From Setaria digitata (taxonomy: Eukaryota; Nematoda; Chromadorea; Rhabditida; Setariidae): 64,000 nt of DNA. Location of the stretch: assembly GCA_003640385.1 (NCBI GenBank), contig RCAB01000268.1:23600-87599 (forward strand), in the 5' to 3' direction. Position numbers and translations under genes: made by a program. The notes below the pieces were generated by a model that was given only the letters and a program-made list of their open reading frames with translations, was not told the origin of the DNA and ran no database searches. Shown in pieces: positions 53,141 through 64,000 of this stretch (its first letter is position 1; every line of letters starts with the position of its first letter).

Positions 53141-56100
53141 TTACGAAAAGGAAGAATGCAATTGCTCTTTCATCCATTCGGTCATTTCATGAAGCCTAAT
53201 TAATGTATCAGATATTTTGGACTCTAATTCTGGAATCTTTCTATTTACATTTATGCCAGGAACTCAATAAAACTAAATTAATTTACAAGATTAAATTATC
53301 ATCACGTAAGTGAGAATGATTCACCTAGACTCTCTCATTAACTTAACTTTGGTACCATTTAGCATTAAAAACAAATCATACCAAATTATGCTCAATACAA
53401 TGGATCATTAATTCGATGAGCAGGTAAACACCAGATTCATGTGCACCTGTCAGGCAATGTATTACTATTGGAGGTATATCCATACCTACCATCGATCCAT
53501 TTACCCCGGAAGATGATGATTCCGATGATAAAACATCCGAATGGCTATAATTTTTTCCCCCTTACTATATATACAATTAACAAATGTCACAATGATGTTA
53601 ATTTACCAAAAAAGGAAAAAAAAAGAAAATTCGAAACTAAAACTTCCAATTACTTTTTATGAAATTTCATTTTTCATTTGATGTCATTTTCAGCATAGGA
53701 ATATATATATAAGTAAATTATATATATATTGTTTACTTATTTTGTTTATTTATTTATTTGTATATATTATATTACCTGGAAGGTGAATAATGAACTGCAT
53801 AATTGACCATATGCAATCCTTTTTTACACCAATTAGAATAACCGTAATCATTCATTTGTATTCTATTTCGATTCGTTAGATCCATTAAATTCAACTGCAA
53901 ATTAATTTCTGCGCAATTTCACAAAAGAAGAAAAATTTTCCTTTCATTAGTTGGTGGAAATTTTCTTTTGGAAAGAAATTTCCACAAACTTACATGAGAA
54001 TTATTGCGATTTTTTGTGGAACTTGCTACTACCATTCTAGAATCGATCTCTTTCAGATGCTCGTTTTCCAGATGTCGTCGGACACTATTTACAGCATCCA
54101 TAAATCCTGTAAAGAAGAGACCAATTTCAAATTCAACTGCTAATTATCAGAAATAATTAATCAATTATAAAATCTGTGGTATGTGATATTTTACTTAAAC
54201 ATTACTACCGTTCGTTTACTTACCAAGAAAGGATTCTTCACTTGGTGGAACTCCACCACTTTCCCAATCCATCAATCTAAGATGATAAATAGTTCGCCGT
54301 TCACCACTGGCATTGTGCTTCAGTTGAAATATCATCGTCATCTGATGCTTACTTGTTGAACTTGAAAGTAATATCAGTGAATGATCTGATAAGCGTAATT
54401 TGCCCATTATTTTCTGTGGCCAATAAATAGGCTTAGTTGTACTCTTGAAATCCTAAAAATGTATGCGTTGACATTTGAAAAGTAAAGTAAGGCAAGATAA
54501 AATATTCACTAATAATTTATTACTATTAGTCATTTATTCTTCATTTTTTTTTCTCTTCTGTAATTTAAACATATTTGCTGTTAAATTTAGTCGAATTATT
54601 TGCTGCATTCATTTAAAATCAAACTTACATTTACAGTTTGTTAACAACTTGAATAATTTGTTTTTTTTTTTCATATAAATATTATTTGTTCATATTTTAA
54701 TAGTTTTCATGTTCCCATGCAGAACCATTTCACTGGCAAAATTATAATAATTCACTGTTCTTTTATAAGGTGTCATAAATTAGGCTCAGACCCTTAAAAT
54801 CTTAAATTTCTAATTTTCTAAAAATGATAAACGATTAGAATTTTCACTAATGAATCATTTCTACAAACAATTTTATTTCGATTTCTGCTTATTGTCTGTC
54901 TTTACGATGATAGTTTTTTTCCGGATTTCTAATTCCGAATGAATAATATATGCTAGGAAAAGAATTTCTTCCTACTTGTGCATCACACAGCATAACAATA
55001 AGCTGTGCGCCGGATTCCCAAATCATTTGCCAAAAATCTTCGATAGTATCCGGAAGTGGAGCTTGCGCCAAAATATATCTTAAAATTCGATCACCAACTG
55101 GAATCTGTAAACAAAATATTGCAGAAAATGTAACAAAGAAATTTTACAATTTCTTTTTTTTCTTTAACCATTAATTAACCTGAATATTTGATGCGTTGAT
55201 ATAGCCTGTTGGATTTGAATGCTTTGAGTGTAGCATAATTCGTGTATCTTCATATGGTACTATCGAGCGTGTACGATTCCGCTTCTAAAAATTACACAAT
55301 TTTTTCAAGAATTTAACAAATTTCAATTTAAACAAATTCATCGACAAAATAAGAAATGACTCTGTGATAGATATTTTGCTGTAAAAATTTCACATCCAAA
55401 ACTTTCAGATCATCACTTTGAATCAGATCAATCGCTTCAATTCAATGAATCAAAATATTACAAGCATTAAAATGCAACAGAAGAGAAACATTTGCGAGAA
55501 AAAGGAAAGCAAACATCGATGAACAATCTTTCTACCATATTTTCAGGCTTTTGACTGGTTGAAACACCAGCAGACATACGACGATTGGGAATCATAGCGA
55601 ATTCCTCATCTAAAACATCGTCAGCTGCCAACTTCTCCAAAAGTTTCTTCAACTAGAAGAAAATCGTCCATTGGAATGTGCACGTACGTCAATTCAGATG
55701 TCACAAAATATTCACGTATAAAATATACGTAGTTATTAATTATATTAAACTATCAGAGGATGAACTATGCTTCTTGATAATTCTACTACTGTTTATCAAA
55801 TTTTAATAAAATTAAATGTTAAAAAGTACATAGTATACATGTGCTGATATTATTAAAGTTAGTTACTCTGCATGATATTATCACTTGCACAATCATTATC
55901 AACGTTAATATTTACTGACTATCATTTGAAGTTTGTCATTCATCATTAATGTTGGTGGTCTTTTGGGCAATTTGGAAATTAAGTGTGAAATATTTTGAAA
56001 ACTCAAATTTTATAAAATTTTATTCCAATAAACTTACAGTTTGATCATTAGTTGGAATTGACATCCGGTCATTTATCGGCATTGCACCTAATAAATTGAC

Positions 56101-59100
56101 GTAATGTCCGTTAGAACTTATGGCATGCTGCTGAATTATATCATTAAGCATTACATGTCGTAAGGAAGACGCTTGTGAGATATCGTTGATCGACTCTTTC
56201 ATGTTGAACTCTCGATCAGTGAATGATTCCTCATTTTGGATCAAATCCTTTAAAATGCAATAAATCTTACTCTGGTAATAACTACAAATACATAAATGCA
56301 TCATTGAAAATTTCCTTTCACCTAGATGAAATCATCGAAGTTTATGCGACTTCAATGTAAAGTCAATCAAAAACCTTTATTTTGCCAATTATCTCATCCA
56401 CTAATTGTGGCTTCCGTTTCCGATTTGTTGGGAACTCTGCCTTCTAAGTAATTAATCCACTGATCAATGATGATTCAGTGATAGTTCCGGAAGTGATTTT
56501 ATTAAGCGGCTATCTTTCATTATTGTGATATGATATGCTTCATGCTTGATATACTTCATTATTTCATCCCAATTAAATGTTTTTTTTTTCTTTTCCAGGT
56601 TATAAAATATTACAGCAAGTAATCTAAGATTAGAGTTATAGCTAGCTCTCAGTAAAAAAGGGCGCTACATTTAATGAAATTTCAAGTATGATGGTTAATT
56701 AACTTTGAATTGTTAAATTATCAAACTCAAATGGTGAAAGGAATGAGGAAAAGAATAAAAACAGCTACTATAAGATAATTAGATTATCAATTAAATAGAT
56801 GATATGATAAGTTAAATAGATGATATGATAAGTCAATGCACATCTTATCTACATTCAACTACTATACGTATCAATATGAAATATCTCTACGCCTCAGTAC
56901 GTATCGCTACGTATTAATATGTAAGTAATACGTATATTTCACAACACTGCAGGTTGTGAATACCAATAACTAATGAGTAAATTAATTATAAAATGAAATA
57001 ATTAAATTAGCAAAAAAAACTACAAACCGTTTCGCAAACGGTACAATCTGTTGATTCAGTAATCATCGCTGAACATGGCAAATTCTCGGAATCGTTACCA
57101 TTCAGGAACTGTTCTCGTCCAGCAGCCGATCGAACAATAGTAGATTGTGTGGAATCAGCTGATGAAGTGCTCAGTTGTTTGGAAACTGAATTCTTGGTCC
57201 GATTGTTGAAAACATCAGGTGATGAGATGCTTCGTGGTGATGATACACTTAGAGTTGGATTCTGAATCGGCAACGCTCTACCAACAGCACACGATAGGGG
57301 AGTGCTAAGTTCATGAACTCGACGAATGAAGGATTCTGGAGTTCGACCTTCTTCAATTACCTCGTAACGATGCTGTGCCGAAAATACTGATGGTAATTTT
57401 AGTCCACTACTAGCCAAATTTGACTCATTCGTATTACCGAAGCCATTTGTTTCATCATTTTGTTGTCGTACAGTCTCATGAATATGTGTGAGTGGTGAGG
57501 AGGGAGGATAGTAAATGTGCCCAGCTTGTGCCAAGTAAGAAACTGGATGAGTCTGACCTTTAAACTTTGGTGCTACAGGACGATGATAGAGTGATACTTG
57601 TGGAGGAGAGGTTATTAAGGGTAGTGATTTCTTGCGTATTTTTGGCTTTATAGCATCTTTGGCTTCCACTTCAGCAACTTCCATCATCATAAATCTTGTT
57701 GCCGGTGTAGCAGTTTTAGCATTTTCATCACTTCTTGTAGGCTCTTCATCAGCAACAGCCTGAAACATTTAATTTTGAAATTTATAAAAATATCCATTTG
57801 AAAAAAAAAAAAAAAAAAAAAAAAAAAAGGAAAGACAAGATTCAAGATCTGATTGGTAATAAATTTCAGGTTAATCATTATTACGAAATAACAAACAAAT
57901 CATTACATTACTAAATTTTTCCCGGTTAGGAGCCGAAAACCGGATCCAAAAATCATCATATTACTAGATCACTAATCATCGAGGGGAATCCCTGAGGAAA
58001 AACACTGAAATAAATTTAATGGAGCACTCACAGGTGATGATGATAATGCATAATTTGCATAATTGTTTACTGTCTGCCAATGTCCACCGGTTTGTGTCGA
58101 ACTGTTTAAACATTTTAATTGTGATTGCGGTTGCGAAGAAACAGTAGCAGCTCGTAATTCCGCTTCAGCTACTGCTAATCGATAACGATCCAATACAGAA
58201 GTGATAAGATCAGGTGATGAACGGCAAGTACTTAGTAGATCCGGACTGCTAAGTGCATGACCTGGAGATGCCTGTAATACTTTTTTATTCATTGATTTTC
58301 CTTTTATTGATAGGATGATAATAATGATGAAATGTAATGATAATGATAAGCAATGTGAGAAGCGACATTCTGTTTAGCTTTCATTTTGCCTATTTTTTTT
58401 TTTCCTATCCAATCACGTTAAATGATAGTGATAATGATTAATAATAATAATTAATAGTAATAATAAATATTATAAATATAAATTAATAATAAGCTAGCAA
58501 CAAATTAATAGTAAATTAACAATAAATTAATAAATAATTGATTAGCGACTGATAATGGATAATAATAAATAAAGATGATAAAATAATAATAATAATAACT
58601 GCTGTTAACAAATAATGAAAATAAGTAATTAACGAAATAACAGTAAACACTTTTTGAGATCCATTTGCAATTAAGGAATGTTTATGAACTAAGGCCGCAG
58701 CACTTCGGCCTAACGTGTGAGTTCCGCCAATCATACGAATTTCAGGTGAGGAACCAGTCATCTGAAAAAGGCAAAGAGAAGAAAACTTTTTTTCGCTGCT
58801 TTCTGAAGTTTTCTCACTCCCAATCAGAGTTAATTAGTAAATTTCGATATTATATTTGTACATTTGTTAATGACATTTTTGTAAAAAAAAAAAAAAAAAA
58901 ATGGAAAATAATTTTGCAACATACTGAATCAGCTAAGCGTCGTTTTCGCAACGCAGCGAAACTGTGAAATTCAAATTTCGGATCATCATATTCAGCGATC
59001 GGAGTAAATATATTATGATTAGGTGCAGTAGGAGGAGAAGCATTCTGCAATTATAGCAAAATTTGTTTAATTGAAGAAAAATTAGCTATAACTTTCTAAT

Positions 59101-62100
59101 GATTAAGTCATAAGATATTTGATTACTAATCTATTGATTATTATATTGTTTGGTCTGATCTGGAAGAGAACTGATCTTTTGTATTTCTTATAATCTTCAA
59201 TTCTCAACAATATAATGTCTGATAATCTCAAATTTGCTCAAAACTGCAATTGAAAAAAATAAAACCTGTGCATTATTTTGTAACAGGAAAGGAGTTGAGC
59301 AGTACAGAACACCTGGTGGTGAAAATTCTTCATCGTTCTGAAAATTTAATGCCGCTGTTGACTTTGAAAGCACATTTCGGGATACATTTTCGGATTCTTT
59401 GCTTGATTCGCCTTGTGATTGTGAGTTATCAATACCTGCTAAGGGTAGTGAATTATTCAGATCTGAAGAATAATTCTCAATCGATTAACAAAAAGTTTTC
59501 AATTCAAAAATTGCTATAATTCAATTATATTTATTAGTTGATTGATGAGGAAGTATAAAATTTGTATTGGAATTTGTAACTGAAAGTTATTTATAATGAT
59601 AATTGATTTAATATCAAAATTGGTAAATTTTCTTTAATTATTTATTTTATTCCACTGAAAAATATTACCCACAGGAGGAAGCTTTTTCCTTTTTTTTGAA
59701 ATCATAGCTCAAGCTAAGGATTATTTCACATTGCTATCTCTACTTCTAGATTTAACTGCAATATCTATTAGTGATTTCGTCGTTTCTAGACTGAAATTGG
59801 AACTTATTCTACGATAATTTATATATAAGAAGTAAAGTGATTGAATTAAAGTAATTGAAAATTTTTCGACTCATAAAAATAGTACCATTTTTAAGTTTAC
59901 TGTATTGTAATAATGAATTTAGCGGAACACGTGTTGACGGTTGAGCTTCACCGCAACCGCTATCGGTTGATAGATTGCACATTGACGTAGCCTGCAAAAG
60001 TGACGCACGTTGTGTCCTTTTTGTTGACGGTAAGCGTTGCGTAGATGAACAGTACGTCGGTTCCGGCATCATTGTATAAAGTAATGACGCGTAATCTGGA
60101 CCAGTCAGACGTGTTGAATTCAGCTATAAATTTTGAAATTTATAATACAATAAATTTTAATTATTCCAACACAGTTTGCTTATTGTGTATTTTCTGAAAC
60201 GATGATAAATGATGATGAAGTGATTTTTTTTTTTTGATTAACTGATAAGAAATGATAATGGTGTAAAATTAAGTGGGTTGAACAAAGGTTGGATTAGAAA
60301 TTTGAATAAAGAATGAAAGAGGAAATGTACATCAGCATTGGATGATCTCATTTGATTGAACGTTCTGATACTTCCTTGCAAATTATTGATACTGAAAAAA
60401 TGGATTTCTTTTCAAAGTTTTTTCTTTTTTTCTGGAAAATGGTTAATAATTCACAACAAGTAAAAAAAAGTAAAAAAAACTTTTCCGCTCACATTAGTTC
60501 GATCCAACTTTTTGAGCAGTGGTGTTGAAATTTAAATTGCATGAAATACTCTTACATAGATGAAAGAAATCAATTAACAGATGTTAAGATAATGATTACT
60601 ATTGGCATAATAAAATGCACAGTAGCGGTATTTTGTAATCATTTAATTAATTATCTTTTTAACTAACTATTTCCTATTTATTTAAATTACAAAACACTTT
60701 CTGCTCAGGCCTTGATGCATCATTGAGCGGTTTTCTCAATTTAAATTCCGAAATATAAATCCACAGAATTACTATTTAAAAAAAAAAAGGAATTTTTAAA
60801 GTCTATAAAGAAGTTTAGAAATTTCTACCAAGATATATCAACTAAACCTAAAATTCCTACACTAATTGCTCCCTAATTATTCAAAAATAGAACATCATTA
60901 CATAAATTGTAATATTTCTTGCAAGATCCTCACTTCATCGGGCTATTTTTTTCAATGATTGCTTTATTGGTTGCATAACGAAATTGCCACATCATTACCA
61001 TTGCTACATAACGAGCCATTTCGGCATCTTCCTGGAAGAAATTATTTTAACTTAAAAGTAAAATTTTTTTGAGACTGAAGCACTTGTATCTTATATTAAG
61101 CAGCTATAACCAATAATTGGTCCATTGACTGAGCACTGATTAACTAATTAAGCACCAATTAGTTACCATAGTAAACTGAACCAAACTTCCATCCTGAAGT
61201 CGAACATTTAAATGTCGTTTCATTGCTTGCATATCCTTGATATCTTCCCATCCAAAATCAACAAATTTGATTTGTACAATCAAGAGCACTAATTTCGGGA
61301 GTTTGTCTCTTCTTGATTTTCGAAAATTTCATTTTAATAAATGTTTTTTCGATCGACATATACGAAGAATATTCAAAAGAATTTTACGGATTTACTTATG
61401 TTTTAGTGGTGCACCATAGGATCCCTTGATAATGACACCTTCCTGAGAGTAGCCAATCTTTACCTCAGTGCTATCTTCATCCTGAAATAAATTATTGAAA
61501 AAAATACTTTTTTCCAATTAAATTTAAGAAAAAATTATAATTTGAATTATTGTGAATTAAGTTATTTTAAAAATGAAGTTATTTAGATAAATTATTCGAA
61601 TAATGGAAGAAAAATAGGTAAATTATTTATTAAGAAAAAAAAAAGGAAAAAAATGATTCAGATAAAATGAATTAATTAATAGACAAAATAACTGATCATA
61701 TAATATATATTGCTAATAGTGGAAATAACTCTCTCTGAATTTAAATTAAATCTGAGAATTAATAAAGATTGAATTTGCAAAATTCAATTCCGACAATTAA
61801 ATTCCATTCATTCACCTTCCCATTGAAATATTCCTCGCCGTAGCCTTCACATTGTTGAGCATCTACGATGTACAGTAATGCAGCATAACTTGGTTGCATT
61901 CCTTTCAGTCTTTCATGTACCGCCGAAACTCTCTTCAATAAATCTTCCTGGATTTGAGCACTTCGACAAATATGCTATAAAATAATTAATTTTTTTTTGT
62001 TATTCTTGAAAAAAAAAATTTTTTTTTTATCAATTATACATATATTATTCAGTTGTTGTTGGTGTTGTTACCTTTGGCAAAAGTGGTACCGTTTGCATGA

Positions 62101-62826
62101 AATCAATTGTATGTATTGTTGGATCAAAATCACCATATTCCACTAAAAAAAAAAAAAAAAAAATTAAAATAAAATAAAAGATGAAATGAAAAGAAAAAAA
62201 GTAGTAGTTTTTGGAAAATACAAAATAGATAATGATAGAAGTGAAAGAAAAAGTGAAAAGATGAAGTCTTTTGGATTTTAGAATGAATCTTAAATTAAGT
62301 AATTTTTTGAAACTGGTAACTAACCAATGAATACTTTCTAACGGTATAGAAAAAAAAAAAAAAAAAAAGGTTTAAATGAAATGAACAAAACTAAAATTTA
62401 TAAGTTATTTAATGCTTAAGTATAAGTTATAAAATATTGTTGAAATTAATTAAGCAATTAATCTTTGTTGTACCATCTGCATAGTATTGAAGAAACTAAC
62501 TTTAGAAACTGTAAACAAGATGTTTATTTTAAAATAGCACTAAAATTTAAAGAAAAAAAAAATTTGTTTCATTTCAAGATATGATGTGATGAATTTTGTA
62601 ATGACTTGAAATTTGATGATACAAAAAAAGGAACAAAATTTACTTCTTGAAAATAAACATTTTTCGAAACAAATTCCAAAATTCCAACTAACTAGCTAAC
62701 TAACTAACTAACCTTGAAGACTATATGCAGCAAGATTGATATATTTTTCAAGAGCAACCGTTAATTTGCCCTCAACAACATCTAATTTCATTAGGAAGAA
62801 GTAGTACGATCTAAAATTTGCATTCC

Positions 62827-62860
<34 letters not shown>

Positions 62861-63804
62861 TGAAACAAATTTTCTTTTCGATTTCATTCAGCACCAGCTT
62901 TTTTCATTTTTCTTTCTAGTGAAAATAATTGCAGATTTGTGGAATTTACAAAAGTTCGACTACTTCAACGAGTTCATTTCATTTCAGATTATTTCTTTCA
63001 AAGATATTTGCTAAATGAACCCAAGTGAAACGAACAACTTTGTCTTGCATTTGCGATTAGATAAAGAAAAAAACTGNGAACTGGAATTGGAATTGAATTG
63101 GATAAATCTAACTTCTTTTTATTTTCAAAGACTGAATATTANAAACTGGAATTGAATTGGATAAATCTAACTTCTTTTTATTTTCAAAGACTGAATATTA
63201 GTAACCTGGCCATTTGATCAGTTAATGTGAATGCATTTGGGGTATGATAAAGGACGGCCAATTGTACTTGTCGAGGTTTACAGGCCCATTTCTCGAGCTG
63301 TCGTCTTAATGGCTTATCAAGTTCCACCCAACGCATCATACGATTATCAGGATCATTCGTCTTCATCTGATACCGCAAGCCGAACATTTCCACCTAGATG
63401 AGAATTCGTGATAGATGTTAATTGTGATATTTAAGCATACATTACTTACTCTCAAATTCAACTATACCATACTTACTTAAAAATTCATGCATTTATAAAA
63501 TCCTTCATTTATATCTCACATATCTGTCTGTTGCTTAATTAAAATTACGATATGTATGAAAAAACAGAATTAATCAGGTATTTCGTGAATCCATCAATCA
63601 TACCTGATTGAGATCTACTTTTTGGCTGAGATATTCCATACATTGGCTTGCGGTACTTTCGGTAGTTAGGGTACACTGTAATATAGCATAATCACCGAGA
63701 TATACGGTTAATACATAGATATCTTGGCTCAGATCATATCGTCCACTTTTCTTACCCCATTTTAATTTCAATGGCATGTGTAACATCTTGGATATGATGA
63801 TCAT
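53141..63804 (-). CDS. FERM plus inactive tyrosine-phosphatase-like protein (PTPN14/PTPN21/Pez family)
   Basis: About 24 minus-strand exons, roughly 1,320 aa. Exons: 63604-63804 (ATG), 63206-63393, 62713-62810, 62072-62142, 61816-61974, 61415(or 61396)-61481, 61167-61288, 60934-61031, 60331-60391, 59901-60123, 59266-59462, 58925-59044, 58651-58761, 58032-58271, 57028-57759, 56038-56247, 55536-55652, 55180-55284, 54976-55104, 54224-54452, 53994-54106, 53776-53894, 53382-53544 and 53141-53236 (TAA). Residues 1-335 are a FERM domain ([52 protein letters not shown]). A long Ser/Pro-rich linker follows. Residues about 1000-1322 are PTP-like ([33 protein letters not shown]). The WPD loop reads WESGG and the P-loop [10 protein letters not shown], so the general acid and the phosphate-binding Arg are gone. 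No Q-loop is seen. It is probably a scaffold at the cell cortex. The exon 6/7 join is uncertain. Confidence 0.88.
57800..57829. repeat. Poly-A tract (about 29) at an exon border
   Basis: A homopolymer in the intron just upstream (minus strand) of the largest linker exon of the Pez-like gene. Similar tracts occur at 16879-16912, 21727-21762, 35451-35476, 41781-41809, 44352-44380 and 62827-62858; lengths may be unreliable. Confidence 0.8.
63089..63200. repeat. Direct duplication of about 53 bp flanking a single N
   Basis: Sequence from GGAATTGAATTGGATAAATC to GACTGAATATTA occurs on both sides of the N at 63142; another N lies at 63077. It sits in intron 2 of the Pez-like gene, six bases from the exon 2 donor. 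This is a probable assembly overlap that does not alter the exon. Confidence 0.75.
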
Positions 63805-63809
63805 TGCAT
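63801..63809 (-). promoter_or_regulatory. Two-codon uORF overlapping the Pez-like start
   Basis: ATGCAATGA: ATG CAA TGA, whose stop overlaps the chosen start ATG (63804). A tttgcag acceptor ends at 63818, so a trans-spliced mRNA would begin only a few bases before this uORF. It may lower initiation at the first in-frame ATG and favour the ATGs nine or ten codons downstream. Confidence 0.45.
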
Positions 63810-64000
63810 TTTATTTCCTGCAAATTACCAATAAAAATTTAATGTATTTGTCAGTTTCATTCAATTTTCGAATATATTCAACCAAACAATTACTCCATTT
63901 CATGAAATAATCCTAACAAATTCATAGTCACTTCAGATTTCGTCTTTTCTATCAAATTTCATCGAATATTCTTCAATGACTAACAAAATCGTAAAAAAAA

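Overview
The window looks like nuclear DNA of a parasitic, probably filarial (spirurid), nematode. It is very AT-rich, with long homopolymers and microsatellites. Genes are split by many introns of about 50-700 bp with GT..TTTCAG borders, several starts sit just after a splice acceptor as expected for spliced-leader trans-splicing, and two genes belong to the transthyretin-like family typical of nematodes. No bacterial, Wolbachia, viral or transposase ORF, CRISPR array, rRNA or convincing tRNA was recognised. I assembled every gene model by hand from reading frame, GT/AG sites and phase; nothing was aligned by computer.

Layout. Plus strand: a 95-aa single-pass membrane protein (2107-3704); two tandem transthyretin-like genes (6748-7583 and 9311-10601); a stretch at 11-12.6 kb that looks like a decayed C2H2 zinc-finger array. 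Minus strand: a 363-aa nuclear protein with a Brinker/psq-type plus a CENP-B-type helix-turn-helix (16102-21445); an 80-aa protein of unknown function with synuclein-like 11-residue units (24678-28503); an ATF4-type bZIP factor (29880-31910) whose 5' leader carries a 59-codon uORF overlapping the start out of frame. Plus strand: a complete ABCD4-type half ABC transporter (39133-44927, 16 exons) and an F-box/leucine-rich protein (47447-51637, 13 exons). Minus strand: a FERM plus tyrosine-phosphatase-like protein of the PTPN14/PTPN21/Pez family (53141-63804, 24 exons). Its phosphatase domain has lost the WPD aspartate and the P-loop arginine.

The genes do not form an evident operon; neighbours are kilobases apart and functionally unrelated: stress transcription (ATF4), cobalamin or peroxisome-type transport (ABCD4), ubiquitin ligase adaptor (F-box), cortical signalling (Pez), secreted proteins (TTL). 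Seven single N positions occur. Most are flanked by direct copies of the same 34-88 bp, which look like unmerged contig overlaps rather than real duplications.

The strongest leads are the ATF4 overlapping uORF, the Pez pseudophosphatase, the 80-aa 11-mer-repeat protein, and the zinc-finger relics.
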